64,000 nt of DNA from Eutreptiella sp. 'Long Island Sound 2002'. Its lineage: Eukaryota > Euglenozoa > Euglenophyceae > Eutreptiales > Eutreptiaceae. Below the pieces are notes generated by a model, which made no database searches, was not told the origin of the DNA, and worked only from the letters and a program-made list of their open reading frames with translations. The stretch spans positions 70,881,137 to 70,945,136 of the forward strand of contig OZ038380.1 of assembly GCA_964036045.1 (NCBI GenBank). The letters run 5' to 3'. This document shows positions 28,740-39,834 of this stretch, piece after piece. Numbering within the stretch: the first letter of the stretch is position 1; each line of letters opens with the position of its first letter. A program made the position numbers and the translations under genes.

Positions 28740-31700
28740 GGGGGGCGTCTGAGGCCAGGCGCCCTCCCTCCCCCAACTGCCCGCCCGCTGGGCAGGCTGT
28801 TGGGGTCCGCCACCCACGTGCTGTGGGCGCGGGTGTGTGGGTGTGGGGGCCCAACACTGTCCCCTCGGCCTGCATGTCCTGCGGGGGCTGCATGCCGCGG
28901 GGGTGGTGGGGGGCCGTCCCCGGGGGGGTGGCCTGCCACCGTTGCGAGGGGCGCCTGGTGTCAGGCGCTGTCCCTCCCTCGGCCGCCCGTCCTCTGGAGC
29001 GGGCAGCTAGGGTTCCGCGGCCCGTGTGTCCCGGGTGCGGTCGGTGTGGGCGTGGGGACCCAGCACCTGCCCCACAGCGTGCGCCCTTGCGGGCCGGCGT
29101 TGCTCGCTGTGGGGGTGGCGGAGGGGCGTCCCCGGGGGGCGTGCCTTCCGCCGTTGTGAGGGGCGTCTGAGGTCAGGCGCTGTCCCTCCCCCGATTGCCC
29201 GCCCATTGGGCGGGCTGTTGGGGTCCGTCACCCATGTGCTGTGGGCGCGGGTGTGTGGGTGTGGGGGCCCAACACTGTTCCCTTGGCCTGCATGCCCTGT
29301 GGGGGCTGCGTGCCGCGGGGGTGTGGTGGGGGGCCATCCCTGGGGGGGCTGGCCTGCCACCGTTGTGAGGGGCGCCTGGTGTCAGGCGCTGTCCCTCCCC
29401 CGGCCGCCCGTCCTCTGGAGCGGGCAGCCAGGGTTCCGCGTCCCGTGTGTCCCGCGTGCGGTCGGTGCGGGCGTGGGGACCCATCACCGGCCCCACAGCG
29501 TGCGCCCTTGCGGGCCGGCGTTGCTCGCTGTCGGAGTGGCGGAAGGGCGTCCCCGGGGGAGGCGCCTTCCACCATTGTGAGGGGCGTCTGGGGTCAGGCG
29601 CTGTCCCTCCCCCAACAGCTTGCCCACTGGGCGGGCTGTTGGGGTCTGCCACCCACGTGCTGTGGGTGCGGGTGTGTGGGTGTGGGGGCCCAACACTGTC
29701 CCCTTGGCCTGCATGCCCTGTGGGGGCCGCGTGCCGCGGGGGTGGCGGGGGGCTGTCCCCGGGGGGGTGGCCTGCCACCGTTGTGAGGGGCGCTTGGTGC
29801 CAGGCGCTGTCCCTCCCCCGGCCGCCCGTCCTCTGGAGCGGGCGGCCAGAGTTCCGCAATCCGTGTGTCCCGGGTGCGGTCGGTGCGGGCGTGGGGACCC
29901 AGCACCGGCCCTACAGCGTGCGCTCTTGCGGGCCGGCGTTGCTCGCTGTGGGGGTGGCGGAGAGGGTATCCCCTGGGGGGGTGTCTTCCACCATTGTGAG
30001 GGGCGTCTGGGGTCAGGCGCTGTCCCTCCCCCGACTGCCCGCCCATTGGGCGGGCTGTTGGGGTCCGCCACCCACGTGCTGTGGGTGCGGGTGTGTGGGC
30101 GTGGGGGCCCAACACTGTCCCCTTGGCCTGCATGCCCTGTGGGGGCTGCGTGCCACGGGGGTGGCGGGCAGCCGTCCCCGGGGGGGGTGGCCTGCCACAG
30201 TTGTGAGGGGCGCCTGGTGTCAGGCGCTGTCCCTCCCCCGGCCGCCCGTCCTCTGGAGCGGGCGGCCTGGGTTCTGCGACCCGTGTGTCCCGGGTGCGGT
30301 CGATGCGGGCGTGGGGACCCAGCACCGGCCCCACAGCGTGCGCCCTTGCGGGCCGGCGTTGCTCGCTGTGGGGGTGGCGGAAGGGCGTCCCCGGGGGGGT
30401 GCCTTCCACCATTGTGAGGGGCGTCTGAGGTCAGGCGCTGTCCCTACCCCGACAGTCCGCCCTCTGGGCAGGCTGTTGGGGTCCGCCACCCACGTGCTGT
30501 TGGCGGGGGTGTGTGGGTGTGGGGGCCCAACACTGTCCCCTTGGCCTGCATGCCCTGTGAGGGCTGCATGCCGCGGGGGTGGTGGGGGGCCGTCCCCGGG
30601 GGGGGGTGGCGTGCCACCGTTGTGAGGGGCGCCTGGTGTCAGGCGCTGTCCCTCCCCCGGCCGCCCGTCCTCTTAAGCGGGCAGCCAGGGTTCCGCGTCC
30701 CGTGTGTCCCGGGCGCGGTCGGTGCGGGCGTGGGGACCCGGCACCGGCCCCACAGCGTGCGCCCTTGCGGGCTGGCGTTGCTCGCTGCGGGGGTGGCGGA
30801 AGGGCGTCCCCGGGGGGGGTGCTTTCCACTGTTGTGAGGGGCGCCTGGTGTCAGGCGCTGTCCCTGCCCCGGCTGTCCGTCCTCTGGAGCGGGCAGCCAG
30901 GGTTCCGCGTCCCGTGTGTCCCGGGTGCGGTCGGTGCGGGCGTGGGGACCCAGCACCGGCCCCACAGCGTGCGCCCTTGCGGGCTGGCGTTGCTCGCTGT
31001 GGGGGGGGCGGAAGGGCGTCCCCTGGGGGGGTGCCTTCCACCATTGTGAGGGACGTCTGGGGTCAGGCGCTGTCCCTCCCCCGACTGCCCGCCCATTGGG
31101 CGGGCTGTTGGGGTCCGCCACCCACGTGCTGTGGGCGCGGGTGTGTGGGTGTGGGGGCCCAACACTGTCCCCTTGGCCTGCATGCCCTGTGCGGGCTGCG
31201 TGCCGCGGGGGTGGTGGGGGGCCGTCCCCGGGGGGGGTGGCCTGCCACTGTTGTGAGGGGCGCCCCGTGTCAGGCGCTGTCCCTCCCCCGGCCGCCCGTC
31301 CTCTGGAGCGGGCAGCCTTGGCTCCGCGACCCGTGTGTCCCGGGTGCGGTCGGTGCAGGCGTGGGGACCCAGCACCGGCCCCACAGCGTGCGCCCTTGCG
31401 GGCTGGCGTTGCTCGCTGTGGGGGTGGCGGAAGGGCGTCCCTGGGGGGGGTGCCTTCCAGCGTTGTGAGGGGCGCCTGGTGTCAGGCGCTGTCCCTCCCC
31501 CGGCCGCCCGTCCTCTGGAGCGGGCAGCCAGGGTTCCGCGTCCCGTGTGTCCCGGGTGCGGTCGGTGCAGGCGTGGGGACCCAGCACCGGCCCCACAGCG
31601 TGCGCCCTTGCTGGCTGGCGTTGCTCGCTGTAGGGGTGGCGGAAGGGCGTCCCTGGGAAGGGTGCCTTCCACCATTGTGAGGGGCGCCTGGTGTCAGGCG

Positions 31701-32790
31701 CTGTCCCTCCCCCAGCCGCCCGTCCTCTGGAGCGGGCAGCCAGGGTTCCGCGTCCCGTGTGTCCCGGGTGCGGTCGGTGCGGGCGTGGGGACCGAGCACC
31801 GGCCCCACAGCGTGCGCCCTTGCGGGCTGGCGTTGCTCGCTGCGGGGCTGGCGGAAGGGCGTCCCCGGGGGGGGTGCTTTCCACCGTTGTGAGGGGCGCC
31901 TGGTGTCAGGCGCTGTCCCTCCCCCGGCCGCCCGTCCTCTGGAGCGGGCAGCCAGGGTTCCGCGCCCCGTGTGTCCCTGGTGCGGTCGGTGCGGGCGTGG
32001 GGACCCAGCACCGGCCCCACAGCGTGCGCCCTTGCGGGCTGGCGTTGCTCGCTGTGGCGCTGGCGGAAGGGCGTCCCCTGGGGGGGTGCCTTCCACCATT
32101 GTGAGGGGCGTCTGAGGTCAGGCGCTGTCCCTCCCCCGACTGCCCGCCCATTGGGCGGGCTGTTGGGGTCCGCCACCCAATGGCTGTGGGCGCGGGTGTG
32201 TGGGTGTGGGGGCCCAACACTGTCCCCTTGGCCTGCATGCCCTGTGGGGGCTGCGTGCCGCGGGGGTGGTGGGGGGCCGTCCCCGGGGGGGGTGGCCTGC
32301 CACCGTTGTGAGGGGCGCCTGGTGTCAGGCGGTGTCCCTCCCCCGGCCGCCCGTCCACTGGAGCGGGCAGCCTGGGTTCCGCGACCCGTGTGTCCCGGGT
32401 GCGGTCGATGCAGGCGTGGGGACTCAGCACCGGCCCCACGGCGTGCGCCCTTGCGGGCTGGCGTTGCTCGCCGTGGGGGTGGCGGAAGGGCGTCCCCGGG
32501 GGGGGGTGCTTTCCACCGTTGTGAGGGGCGCCTGGTGTCAGGCGCTGTCCCTCCCCCGGCCGCCCGTCCTCTGGAGCGGGCAGCCAGGGTTCCGCGTCCC
32601 GTGTGTCCGGGGTGCGGTCGGTGCGGGCGTGGGGACCCAGCACCGGCCCCGAAGCGTACGCCCTTGCGGGCCGGCGTTGCTCGCTGTGGGGGTGGCGGAA
32701 GGGCGTCCCCGGGGGGTTGCCTTCCACCATTGTGAGGGGCGTCTGAGGTCAGGCGCTGTCCCTCCCCCGAATGCCCGCCCACTGGGCGGG
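28740..32790. repeat. ~210-bp satellite with two alternating monomer types
   Basis: Some twenty monomers each begin GTCAGGCGCTGTCCCTCCCCC and end TTGTGAGGGGCG. Type A continues with GACTGCCCGCCCATTGGGCGGG and carries CCACCCACGTGCTGTGGG. Type B continues with GGCCGCCCGTCCTCTGGAGCGG and carries GGACCCAGCACCGGCCCCAC. Reading the order from 28750 gives A B A B A B A B A B B A B B B B A B B A. The regular AB dimer (~420 bp) in the left half and B-runs in the right half suggest unequal exchange. I see no transcription unit. Confidence 0.9.
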
Positions 32791-34560
32791 CTGCCGGGGC
32801 TCGTTGGGTGTGTGCGGTGTGTGTGGTGTCTGTGCCGTGCGTGTCGCGGTGCGTGGTGCCGCTCTTCCCTTGTTCCTCTGGTGCTCCCCTCTCCGGTGTC
32901 TCGGTGCGGTGTTGTGTTCGCCGTGTGCCTGCCGTGTCCCCTTCCCTGTGCGCGCCCGTTGCTCGGCCGCTGGCTACCCCTTGTTCCTTTCTTGTCTTCG
33001 TTGCTCTTTACCCTTTCCCCTACCCTTCTCCTTGACATGCACTTTTTCCCTTCCTCCGCTTTGTCGCGTGTCTCGGTCTTTTTCCTTGCCGGCTCGCCAT
33101 GCTCTCTCGTTGGGCTTTCTCCTTTGCACCTGCGTAGAGAGAGGGTGTAAACGGGCGTGCGGCGGCGGCGGTTTTGTCGCGACACGGCACCTCGAGCTGG
33201 CTGCTACGTCATGCGACATGCGTGTGCGACAGGCGTGTGCGTAGGTTTATTTCCTACTTGCTCTCGTCTTGGCTCCACACACCTCTTTGGCCGCTACCTT
33301 TGCTCGTTGCCCGTTCCGCGCGCGCGGCGTGACATGCAACATACTTGTTTCTTTCTCCACTACCTTAATGTGTCCTAGTCCTCTCGCCTTGCCTACGTGT
33401 GTATGGCGTGGGCCGGGCGTACGCGAATGAGAGACGACGACACGACGCAAAACATGCCTAAGCGTCTAAGACAACCCTACTTTAACGCCCAGACGACGCA
33501 AACACGAGCATACACTTCTCCTTGGGACCTGTGAGGGGAAGGGAACGTGGGTGCACGCACAAGGTAGCGTGGCAACGTGTGTTTGTCTGAATCCGGCACA
33601 CGACGACGCTATGCTATTTGTGTGTATGTTCTAATCAGCGCAACAAAAAGGGACGTTGTGCTGTAAGAGCAGTTGTCACGGTTGCCCCGCATTGCACCGC
33701 AGGGCAGGACCGTTAGCCCCCCGTGACAACCACTCCCTGGCCGAAGGCCATTTCTTCTTTCCCCCTTCTCGGTTGGTGGCGCGGGCCGGGCGGTTGGCGG
33801 CGTGGCACGACATGGTAACATACTTGCGTTCTTGGTGGCGGTGTGTGGCTTGCCTACTATTTGTTTGTTGTGCCTCACCTCGGTGGTGTGTGGCCTCCTT
33901 CCCGCGTTCTTCTCTCCTTTGTTGGTTTTTTGTTCCCCCGTCGTGTCCCTTCATACCATTTTGCTCGTCCGTGGCGGTGATGACCTTGCGGCGATCCGGG
34001 CACGCGCGTACGGGCATACCTTTCTTTCCCTATGTGTGCGGGGGTGAGCATAGGCATTCATTCGGTGTCATCTCTTGTTGGTTTTCCTTGCCGGTGCGGT
34101 TTTCGTTGCGCTTTTCGTGGCGGCGCACTTTGGCGTTGCTTGACACGTAACTTCCTTGTATTGCGTTTGTTACGGCGTTATGCATATAACACATGGCATA
34201 TAACATACTTGTTTTTCGGCGGCCGGTGGCGTTGTTGTTGCTTGTGTGTATTATTCATGCATGACATGCAACATACTTGTGCGGCTTCTTTTTTCTTTTG
34301 TTGTGATCTCCTTCGCGTGTTACGGCGTCGTCGTACTCCCTATGCGATTCGGCTTGCATTGCTTGGTCGTGTACTTGTGGTATATCTCCACCGTGGTGCG
34401 GTTTGTTACATACTTGTTCTCTCCTTTTCTACCTCTTACCGCGTTGTGCTTGTTTCGTTGGTTTCTAGCGTTGCGCGGCATATAACATACTTGTTTGTCG
34501 GCGGCCGGTGGCGTTGTTGTTGTCTATGTGTGGTTTGTTTTGGGGCGCGCACAAATCCCT
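32791..34560. other. GT/T-rich unassigned region with a dispersed AACATACTTG motif
   Basis: After the satellite the plus strand becomes T/G-rich. Six copies of a YAACATACTTGT-like motif occur at about 33338, 33815, 34201, 34269, 34406 and 34482. The third and last are followed by the same GTTTKTCGGCGGCCGGTGGCGTTGTTGTTG. Palindrome-rich CGTGCGC stretches occur near 33150-33250. 33590-33640 resembles the chromovirus 3' region near 6270 (TATGCTATTTGTGTGTATGTTCTAATC). I find no convincing coding region. Confidence 0.5.
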
Positions 34561-35039
34561 AGCGCCTAGGGCACGCATTTTGCTAGGTGGTTTAGGGCAA
34601 GCAACGCTCAGCTTCTTCGCCGTCGCGACTCTATTGTTCGTCTTTTTTGAAGAGTTTCCTAAATTTTGCGACCTCACCAAACAGCGGCGTAAAATTGTTG
34701 GGGGGGTTTCTGAGGTCGGAAAAGACGATTTTTCGCTTTATTTCTTCTGGCCTTGCGTCATTTTCTTGGTATTTCATTTTTCTTCTGCTGCAATCGCGCG
34801 ACGGAAGGGGCATCCTCTGGTGACAAGCAACAGAAGGCTCAATGTACCAAACAGTGCATCCCATGGAGTCCAAAGTCGAGGGGTCTTTGGAAAGGGAGGA
34901 CTGCTGCCAATGTCATCCCTCCCAATTGCCAAAGCCGGAGCAAAAGTGAATTAAATTTCCCTGCCCAAACGCACCCAAACAATGAAGGCGGTTCCCCCCG
35001 CGAAGCCAGCACACAGGTGCCAAAGGATCATTACACGAA
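34561..35039. other. Unassigned stretch
   Basis: Mixed composition. Short plus-strand open frames (34508-34954, 34753-35118) have no recognisable domain. I see no repeat structure in it. Confidence 0.4.
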
Positions 35040-35405
35040 TTATACGAATTTAAAAAGCACCCTCGTGTCCGCGGCACCCCGCAACGTAAGCATGAACTCG
35101 CGGTGCGGCCATTGGTAGCCCCGCCAGGGGGGGGCGTCCATCCGTTCCACCAACCGGGGCTCCCGGTCCGCCAGATCATCAAGCACCGGGAAAAGGTCTG
35201 CCAAAATGCGCAGCAAACGCCACTTGATTTCCGAGGGAAGCCACTTGTTCACCGTTCCCGGGGCGTTTTGCCTGCGCCCACCACCTTGGTTGTGCCCCTG
35301 AAGGAGAATGTCTTCCGAATTCTCATCTCCCTCCAAATGCACGGGACATAACTGATCCACCAAGTCCCCTGGCAGAATGTCCTCCACCAAGCGGTAGCCT
35401 GGACA
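35040..35405 (-). CDS. Small coding-like block, unknown
   Basis: About 120 codons are open to a stop at 35040. No ATG is visible at the 5' end (the frame opens after a TAA near 35408), so it is at best a 3' exon or a truncated piece. The protein is hydrophilic and ordered (LVDQLCPVHLEGDENSEDILLQ, KWLPSEIKWRLLRILADLFPVLDDL, WPHREFMLTLRGAADTRVLF). The amphipathic Leu/Ile pattern suggests real coding ancestry. I recognise no family. It abuts the minisatellite on its 5' side. Confidence 0.35.
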   Translation of the reverse strand, partial: CPGYRLVEDILPGDLVDQLCPVHLEGDENSEDILLQGHNQGGGRRQNAPGTVNKWLPSEIKWRLLRILADLFPVLDDLADREPRLVERMDAPPWRGYQWPHREFMLTLRGAADTRVLFKFV

Positions 35406-35407
35406 TT

Positions 35408-35975
35408 AGGCGTGTTAACACGGCCGGCCAACACAGAGGTAGAAAGTACCCCCCCACCCCCTCCTGTGTTGTGTTAACACAGGCCCAACACGGGCCTCAA
35501 AAGTACCCCCCAACCCCCTTTGTCCACCCCATGGCAACACAAGAAGCCGAAGATTTTGTGTTGTGTTGTGTTGTGCTGTGTTGTGTTGTGTTGTGTTGTG
35601 TTGTGTTGTGTTGTGTTGTGTTGTGTTGTGTTGTGTTGTGTTGTGTTGTGTTGTGTTACAACAGAACACCACACAACACAACACAACAAAATAAAAAAGA
35701 AAAACACTGCACAAAATGACACAAGAAAAAAACCCAAAACAAAAAAAGCAATGACACAACACAACACAACACAACACAACATAACACAACATAACACAAC
35801 ATAACACAAAACGAAAACAACACAACACAACAACACGTACCACAACACACCACCTATTGGATGTGTTAACACAGCCCCAACACAGGCGGTGAAAAGTACC
35901 CCCCCCAACCCCCTCATGTGTTGTGTTAAAATAGGCCCAACACAGACCTGAAAAGTACCCCCCCTCCCCCCCTGC
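35408..35975. repeat. GTGTTAACAC minisatellite split by inverted TGTTG / CAACA microsatellites
   Basis: About four ~75-bp units share GTGTTAACACRGCCCCAACAC and AAAAGTACCCCCC. Between the second and third, a (TGTTG)n tract (35556-35665) is followed by (ACAAC)n / (ACAACATA)n tracts (35672-35850). The two tracts are complementary and could form a long hairpin. Any ORF through here is repeat-derived. Confidence 0.85.
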
Positions 35976-37760
35976 CTATTGCCCCCTGTGGCCTCATATT
36001 CCTCGAGGGTCTTAGAGGGCGGATCCGGGAACGGATGCCAAGACACAGGGTATTTCACTGTGATGTCAGGTGACGGGCAACACATGCCAAGCGCAAAAAA
36101 ATCGTCATGTGTTACGGAAATTGTGGGCTGCGTCAAATCAGGGATGGACGGTCCTTTCAAGGTCTCACGCCGATTCACTGAAATTGGCATATGAACACAA
36201 ATAAAGCAAAGTTGGGGAAAGAGGTAAACATACACATTCACAACCATAAACCCCTCATTCCCTGGACTCAAGACCTTCCCTTGACTCACCAACATATTGC
36301 CCTGAACCAGGTCAAATGAGATGGCTGAATACCATATGTCAAAAGTCACTACATAAACCCCAAAAATGTGTTCACTCCCAAGCCTCTAAATCCTAGCCCA
36401 ATAGGTGAGGTGGCGTGTCATGGCCTAGAGTGGCACTCAGGACCATGCCCTACCCTGACATAACCTTAGTTGGACTTGGAGTCGAATGGGCTTAGAGAAA
36501 TGACCTATGAGTTTGAACTCATAACATGTCAAAAACTGCCAATTCATACCATATTGGCCATATATCAAAAATATGCTCAAAATTGAAGTTACTAATTATC
36601 CGAAGGCTCCAAGCATGCATGGAATCGAAGTCTACTATTCATGGAGGATAGAGACCAAAGGCCACTGCCCATGTACATCCCCATTTTACCCTCGAAACCC
36701 CTTCGGATATGGGCGCCACGCACTGCCCAAGTCAGCCCATGAATTTGAGACCAATTCTTGAAATCCTTCGTGTGCCAAGCCAAATGGAGTACGCGATCCG
36801 GCATATGGTGGTGTTCAACTCCAAAGCATATGCCAACATATGAACAACATACCATAGTTCGACTCTCCATAGGCTTCTTGCTGTTAGCTGACCAGGTGAG
36901 TACACAAAACGCAAAAATGAGCAAAAATTGAGGTCAAAAACATGAAAATATGACCAAATACAAAGTTGTCATGATAGTATATCTCTATGCTCACCCATGA
37001 TATCCGCTCATGGTTCAATACACAAATGATTGGAACCATTTGCGAACAATTCCCCCACTTGGATCCCCAATCGGGCGCATGGAGATACCTTCGCCACTAA
37101 TATCTACATGCCCCATGAAAATGGGAGTGCACCCATGGATCTCTTTGTCAAACATACCATGAGCAATACATACGCGGTAGACTTGGTCTAGCGCTTTGAA
37201 TTCCACAATTGGGACATGGGCAAAGCCCTTGTCACGTATGGCTCCCCATCTCTTCGGCCACACGAAGATATATAACATGGACGTGAGCATATCAAACATA
37301 TACCATGCATATAACAAATACCCTCAAAATGTGGCTCCCACCATGATATGCCATGTCCCTCCATTGACATAACTTCACGTTAAAAATACGTAGGAACCCA
37401 AGGAAAGTTGCTATGCAACCCCAACACCCATGCGGCACACTCTAAAGTCGCATTAAAATATTCGGTTGCACGGTCCAAGAGTTATATATCACTTTATACC
37501 TTCTTGACCCTTTTCCCTTGCTACACCGGGCATGTGTGCGAACCAAAGGCGTTTGATGCTTCCTAAATTAAGTTGAGACCAAGGCAGTTCCAACCCAACC
37601 TTCCTTATTCTCATTCCTCACACTCGCGCGTAGATATGGCTCTTCAAAGTGATCCCACGATTCGATTTTGTTTCCCTTATATCTCCAAGTCAAATGGGTG
37701 GCAAGTATAAGGGAAACCTGATTCGGGCATAGGGGAAGGAGTATGACCACTCGAAGAAGT
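35976..37760 (-). other. Possible exons of an intron-containing gene, or old transposon remains
   Basis: Successive minus-strand open blocks look coding-like but lack stops and starts expected of single-exon genes. They are 37740-37570 (LILATHLTWRYKGNKIESWD), 37290-37018 (RWGAIRDKGFAHVPIVEFKALDQ then FMGHVDISGEGISM), 36790-36595 (KDFKNWSQIHGLTWAVRGAH) and 36349-35976 (FDLVQGNMLVSQGKVLSPGNEG then SVTHDDFFALGMCCPSPDITV). All are on one strand, together with 38817-38145. I could not define consistent GT-AG junctions by eye, so the linkage is tentative. Composition here is close to 45-50% GC and lacks repeats, unlike most of the window. Confidence 0.28.
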
Positions 37761-38144
37761 CCAAATCAAGTGCGGCGATGTTGAAGTCGAAAATCCGATT
37801 TCGACATCACGAAAAATTCCGATTAAAGTTTCGAGTGCTTATTTAGAAAAATGCGGAAGCAACGATCCCTTTACAGATGAAATCTGACCCTTCAGAAACG
37901 TTTCCGCCAAAATATCTGGAAATAACAGTTAACCAATCGGTTAACGCAAAATCGCGAGCCAACTGACAGTCGCCGATACATTGACCATCAGAACGCAAGG
38001 CTGAAAAATTACGGAAACATTATGATAATAAAACCCTGTTGATTCCTGATATTCCGATATATAAATCTCCGCTGGCGGTGCCTCGGTTCTGAATATGGCC
38101 GCTCATAGCCGGAATGGCCAAACCTATCACACTATCACATCGGG

Positions 38145-38817
38145 TTAGTCCAGGTGGATGGGAGAGTATGATATCAGCCAATGGCGGCTTGCCGGCACAT
38201 AGATACACACCCCAAGTGACCCCAAGATGGCCACGGGGGTCCGAACCGGCTTCACTGAATCGCTCCGTAGGCCGACCAGTCCTGAAATTTGGACTCCCGG
38301 AAAAAGAATGTGCATGCCCGTATCGAGGCGCTCTGCCCAATGTTTCACCTTGACAGGTTCTGACCACATCAGTCGGTTACCGGCCTCCTTTTCCTGGTCC
38401 GCATCCAGCACATGGTACGCCGACACATATTGCTTTTGGGGGCCTTGGACACGTTGCATCATGGCAAACAATGCCGTTAAGGTCTCTGCGCTAAGTTGTA
38501 GGATTATCCCCGTTGGGGCAGGGCTCAACCAGTGATATAGGCCTAGAGCAAAATAGCTCAAAATGCCGTTGGACAAAGCAACTGGACCGGCCTGCAGGTT
38601 GACCCTCAAAAAATATTTCAAGGGTTCACCTTTTTCCTGCTGCAATTTTTGCAGCCGCTTTCTCACCGAGCAAACATCCTCGGGGATAGCCGGCAGCCCC
38701 TTAATCTCATTCACTGAGAGTGCACAGTCCAACAATTGCATACCGGATCCCGCCACATTTTCCACACCCACCACCTTCACATAGGGTGATTTGCCGAACT
38801 GCGAGCAGTTTCCGCCC
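38145..38817 (-). CDS. Coding-like ORF, unknown function (possible 5' exon)
   Basis: About 220 codons are open from a TGA near 38820 to TAA at 38145-38147. No ATG is near the start (GTG at 38780 is the first candidate), which suggests an upstream exon or truncation by the chromovirus, whose LTR begins 135 bp away. The sequence has predicted helices (DVCSVRKRLQKLQQEKGEPL), hydrophobic segments (NGILSYFALGLYHWLSPAP, TGIILQLSAETLTALFAMM) and a globular C-terminus (WAERLDTGMHILFPGVQISG). No family is recognised. Low repeat content and unbiased composition make it one of the few candidate host sequences here. Confidence 0.4.
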
Positions 38818-38946
38818 GTGGGTCACAGTCGCGTCGATTTCTCAAAATTTTTTTTGGGATCTGCAGAATTTTTCTAGATAGATCTACAGATTGAGAGCCA
38901 GGCTCTCGATTGATGTAAAAATATCCAGATTTGGTGGTAAAAATCG

Positions 38947-38951
38947 CCAGA
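38947..38951 (+). repeat. Target-site duplication CCAGA, left
   Basis: CCAGA directly precedes the 5' LTR. The same 5 bp follow the 3' LTR at 52258-52262. Confidence 0.85.
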
Positions 38952-39735
38952 AGTAAGAAAAAGTGCTTTTCCAATGCTTCGAGGCATACTCTAGTTGTAT
39001 TAGAGATGCACTGAGCATCCAGGCATTTCTATCTTAGTATTGGTCCCACCAAAACTGGTGATAACACATTTTGACCTATGGAACCAAACACCCAATCAGG
39101 ATATGGAGTGGACCCCTTAATCCCCTTTCAATGTGAGGCAAATCATCTTTTCCTGAGTTGACTGAGTACTGACATATCCAGGGCAGAGCCTATGAATTTA
39201 TCTATGTTTTTCCATGAATTCTTAGCTGTCCTAGTGGTATGCACCCTAGGGGGCTGGGCACCTCTTTTTGAGAGGTCCGGGTTCAATTCCCGGTCAGCCT
39301 AGCTAAGTAGGAAGATCCCATGTGACATGGCAGTGACCTCATCGCCACATGCCCTGCCACCTCAGCACATATGGGACCCAAAACAAAGAGTGCACATCTC
39401 CTGAGATGGCACTATGGAGATAGAGTGACCATGGGGCAGTTTTCCAACTCTTTTCCAAAACATTTCAGCTATCTTTGTGAATATGTAATCCAATTTGACC
39501 TGAGTTGCAGTTACTGTGAATATCCTTTCATCTTTCACTGTTTACACTGCAGCCCTTCATGCTTTGATCCTGATTCTCTTCTCCTTGCATACTTCTGGCT
39601 TGGGCTATCCTGGAGTGACTGTATGTCAGCAAACAAAAGCTTTTCATCTCCAAAAACAAGCAGCAGGAAACCCTACACCAGCAGCAAGCAGCAGGAGAGG
39701 CAAAAACACAGTGTTGAAACCACTATAAACCTTTC
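38952..39735 (+). repeat. 5' LTR of chromovirus copy 2
   Basis: The LTR starts AGTAAGAAAAAG and ends AAACCTTTCT, so the ends form a short imperfect inverted repeat (AGAAAAAG / CTTTTCT). It contains the tRNA-like segment at 39221-39307. Comparison with the 3' LTR shows about a dozen substitutions and one 1-bp indel. Confidence 0.93.
39221..39307 (+). promoter_or_regulatory. tRNA-like Pol III promoter segment in the 5' LTR
   Basis: TGTCCTAGTGG (39227-39237) is the A-box-like element and GGTTCAATTCC (39280-39290) the B box. CTTAGCT and AGCTAAG close the segment. In this copy the T-arm-like hairpin is CCGGG-TTCAATT-CCCGG, perfectly paired, while the other LTRs have CTGGG. Confidence 0.5.
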
Positions 39736-39750
39736 TGGTAGCAGGAGGCA
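39736..39750 (+). other. Primer-binding site, initiator-Met tRNA type
   Basis: TGGTAGCAGGAGGCA lies directly after the 5' LTR. TGGTAGCAG followed by a near match is complementary to the 3' end of eukaryotic initiator methionine tRNA, the common primer of Ty3/gypsy elements. The last bases are imperfect. Confidence 0.75.
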
Positions 39751-39834
39751 GACTGTCTCTGCGCACCGGCAGCAACCCCGCGCCGTACATCCAGTGCGGC
39801 GAGCAGTCACATATAAGCAGAAGGGCGAACGAAG

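Noticed and set aside
26459-32800. Long open frames on both strands through the GC-rich satellite
   Set aside because: They exist in several frames at once, follow the ~210-bp repeat period, are Pro/Gly/Arg/Ala-rich and result from the scarcity of stop codons in this composition.
35408-35975. CRISPR array
   Set aside because: Direct repeats with short gaps are present, but units are contiguous ~75-bp minisatellites in a eukaryotic context with no spacers or cas genes.
35474-36349. 291-codon minus-strand ORF through the TGTTG microsatellite
   Set aside because: Most of it is translated simple repeat. Only the part above 35976 looks coding-like and is treated separately.
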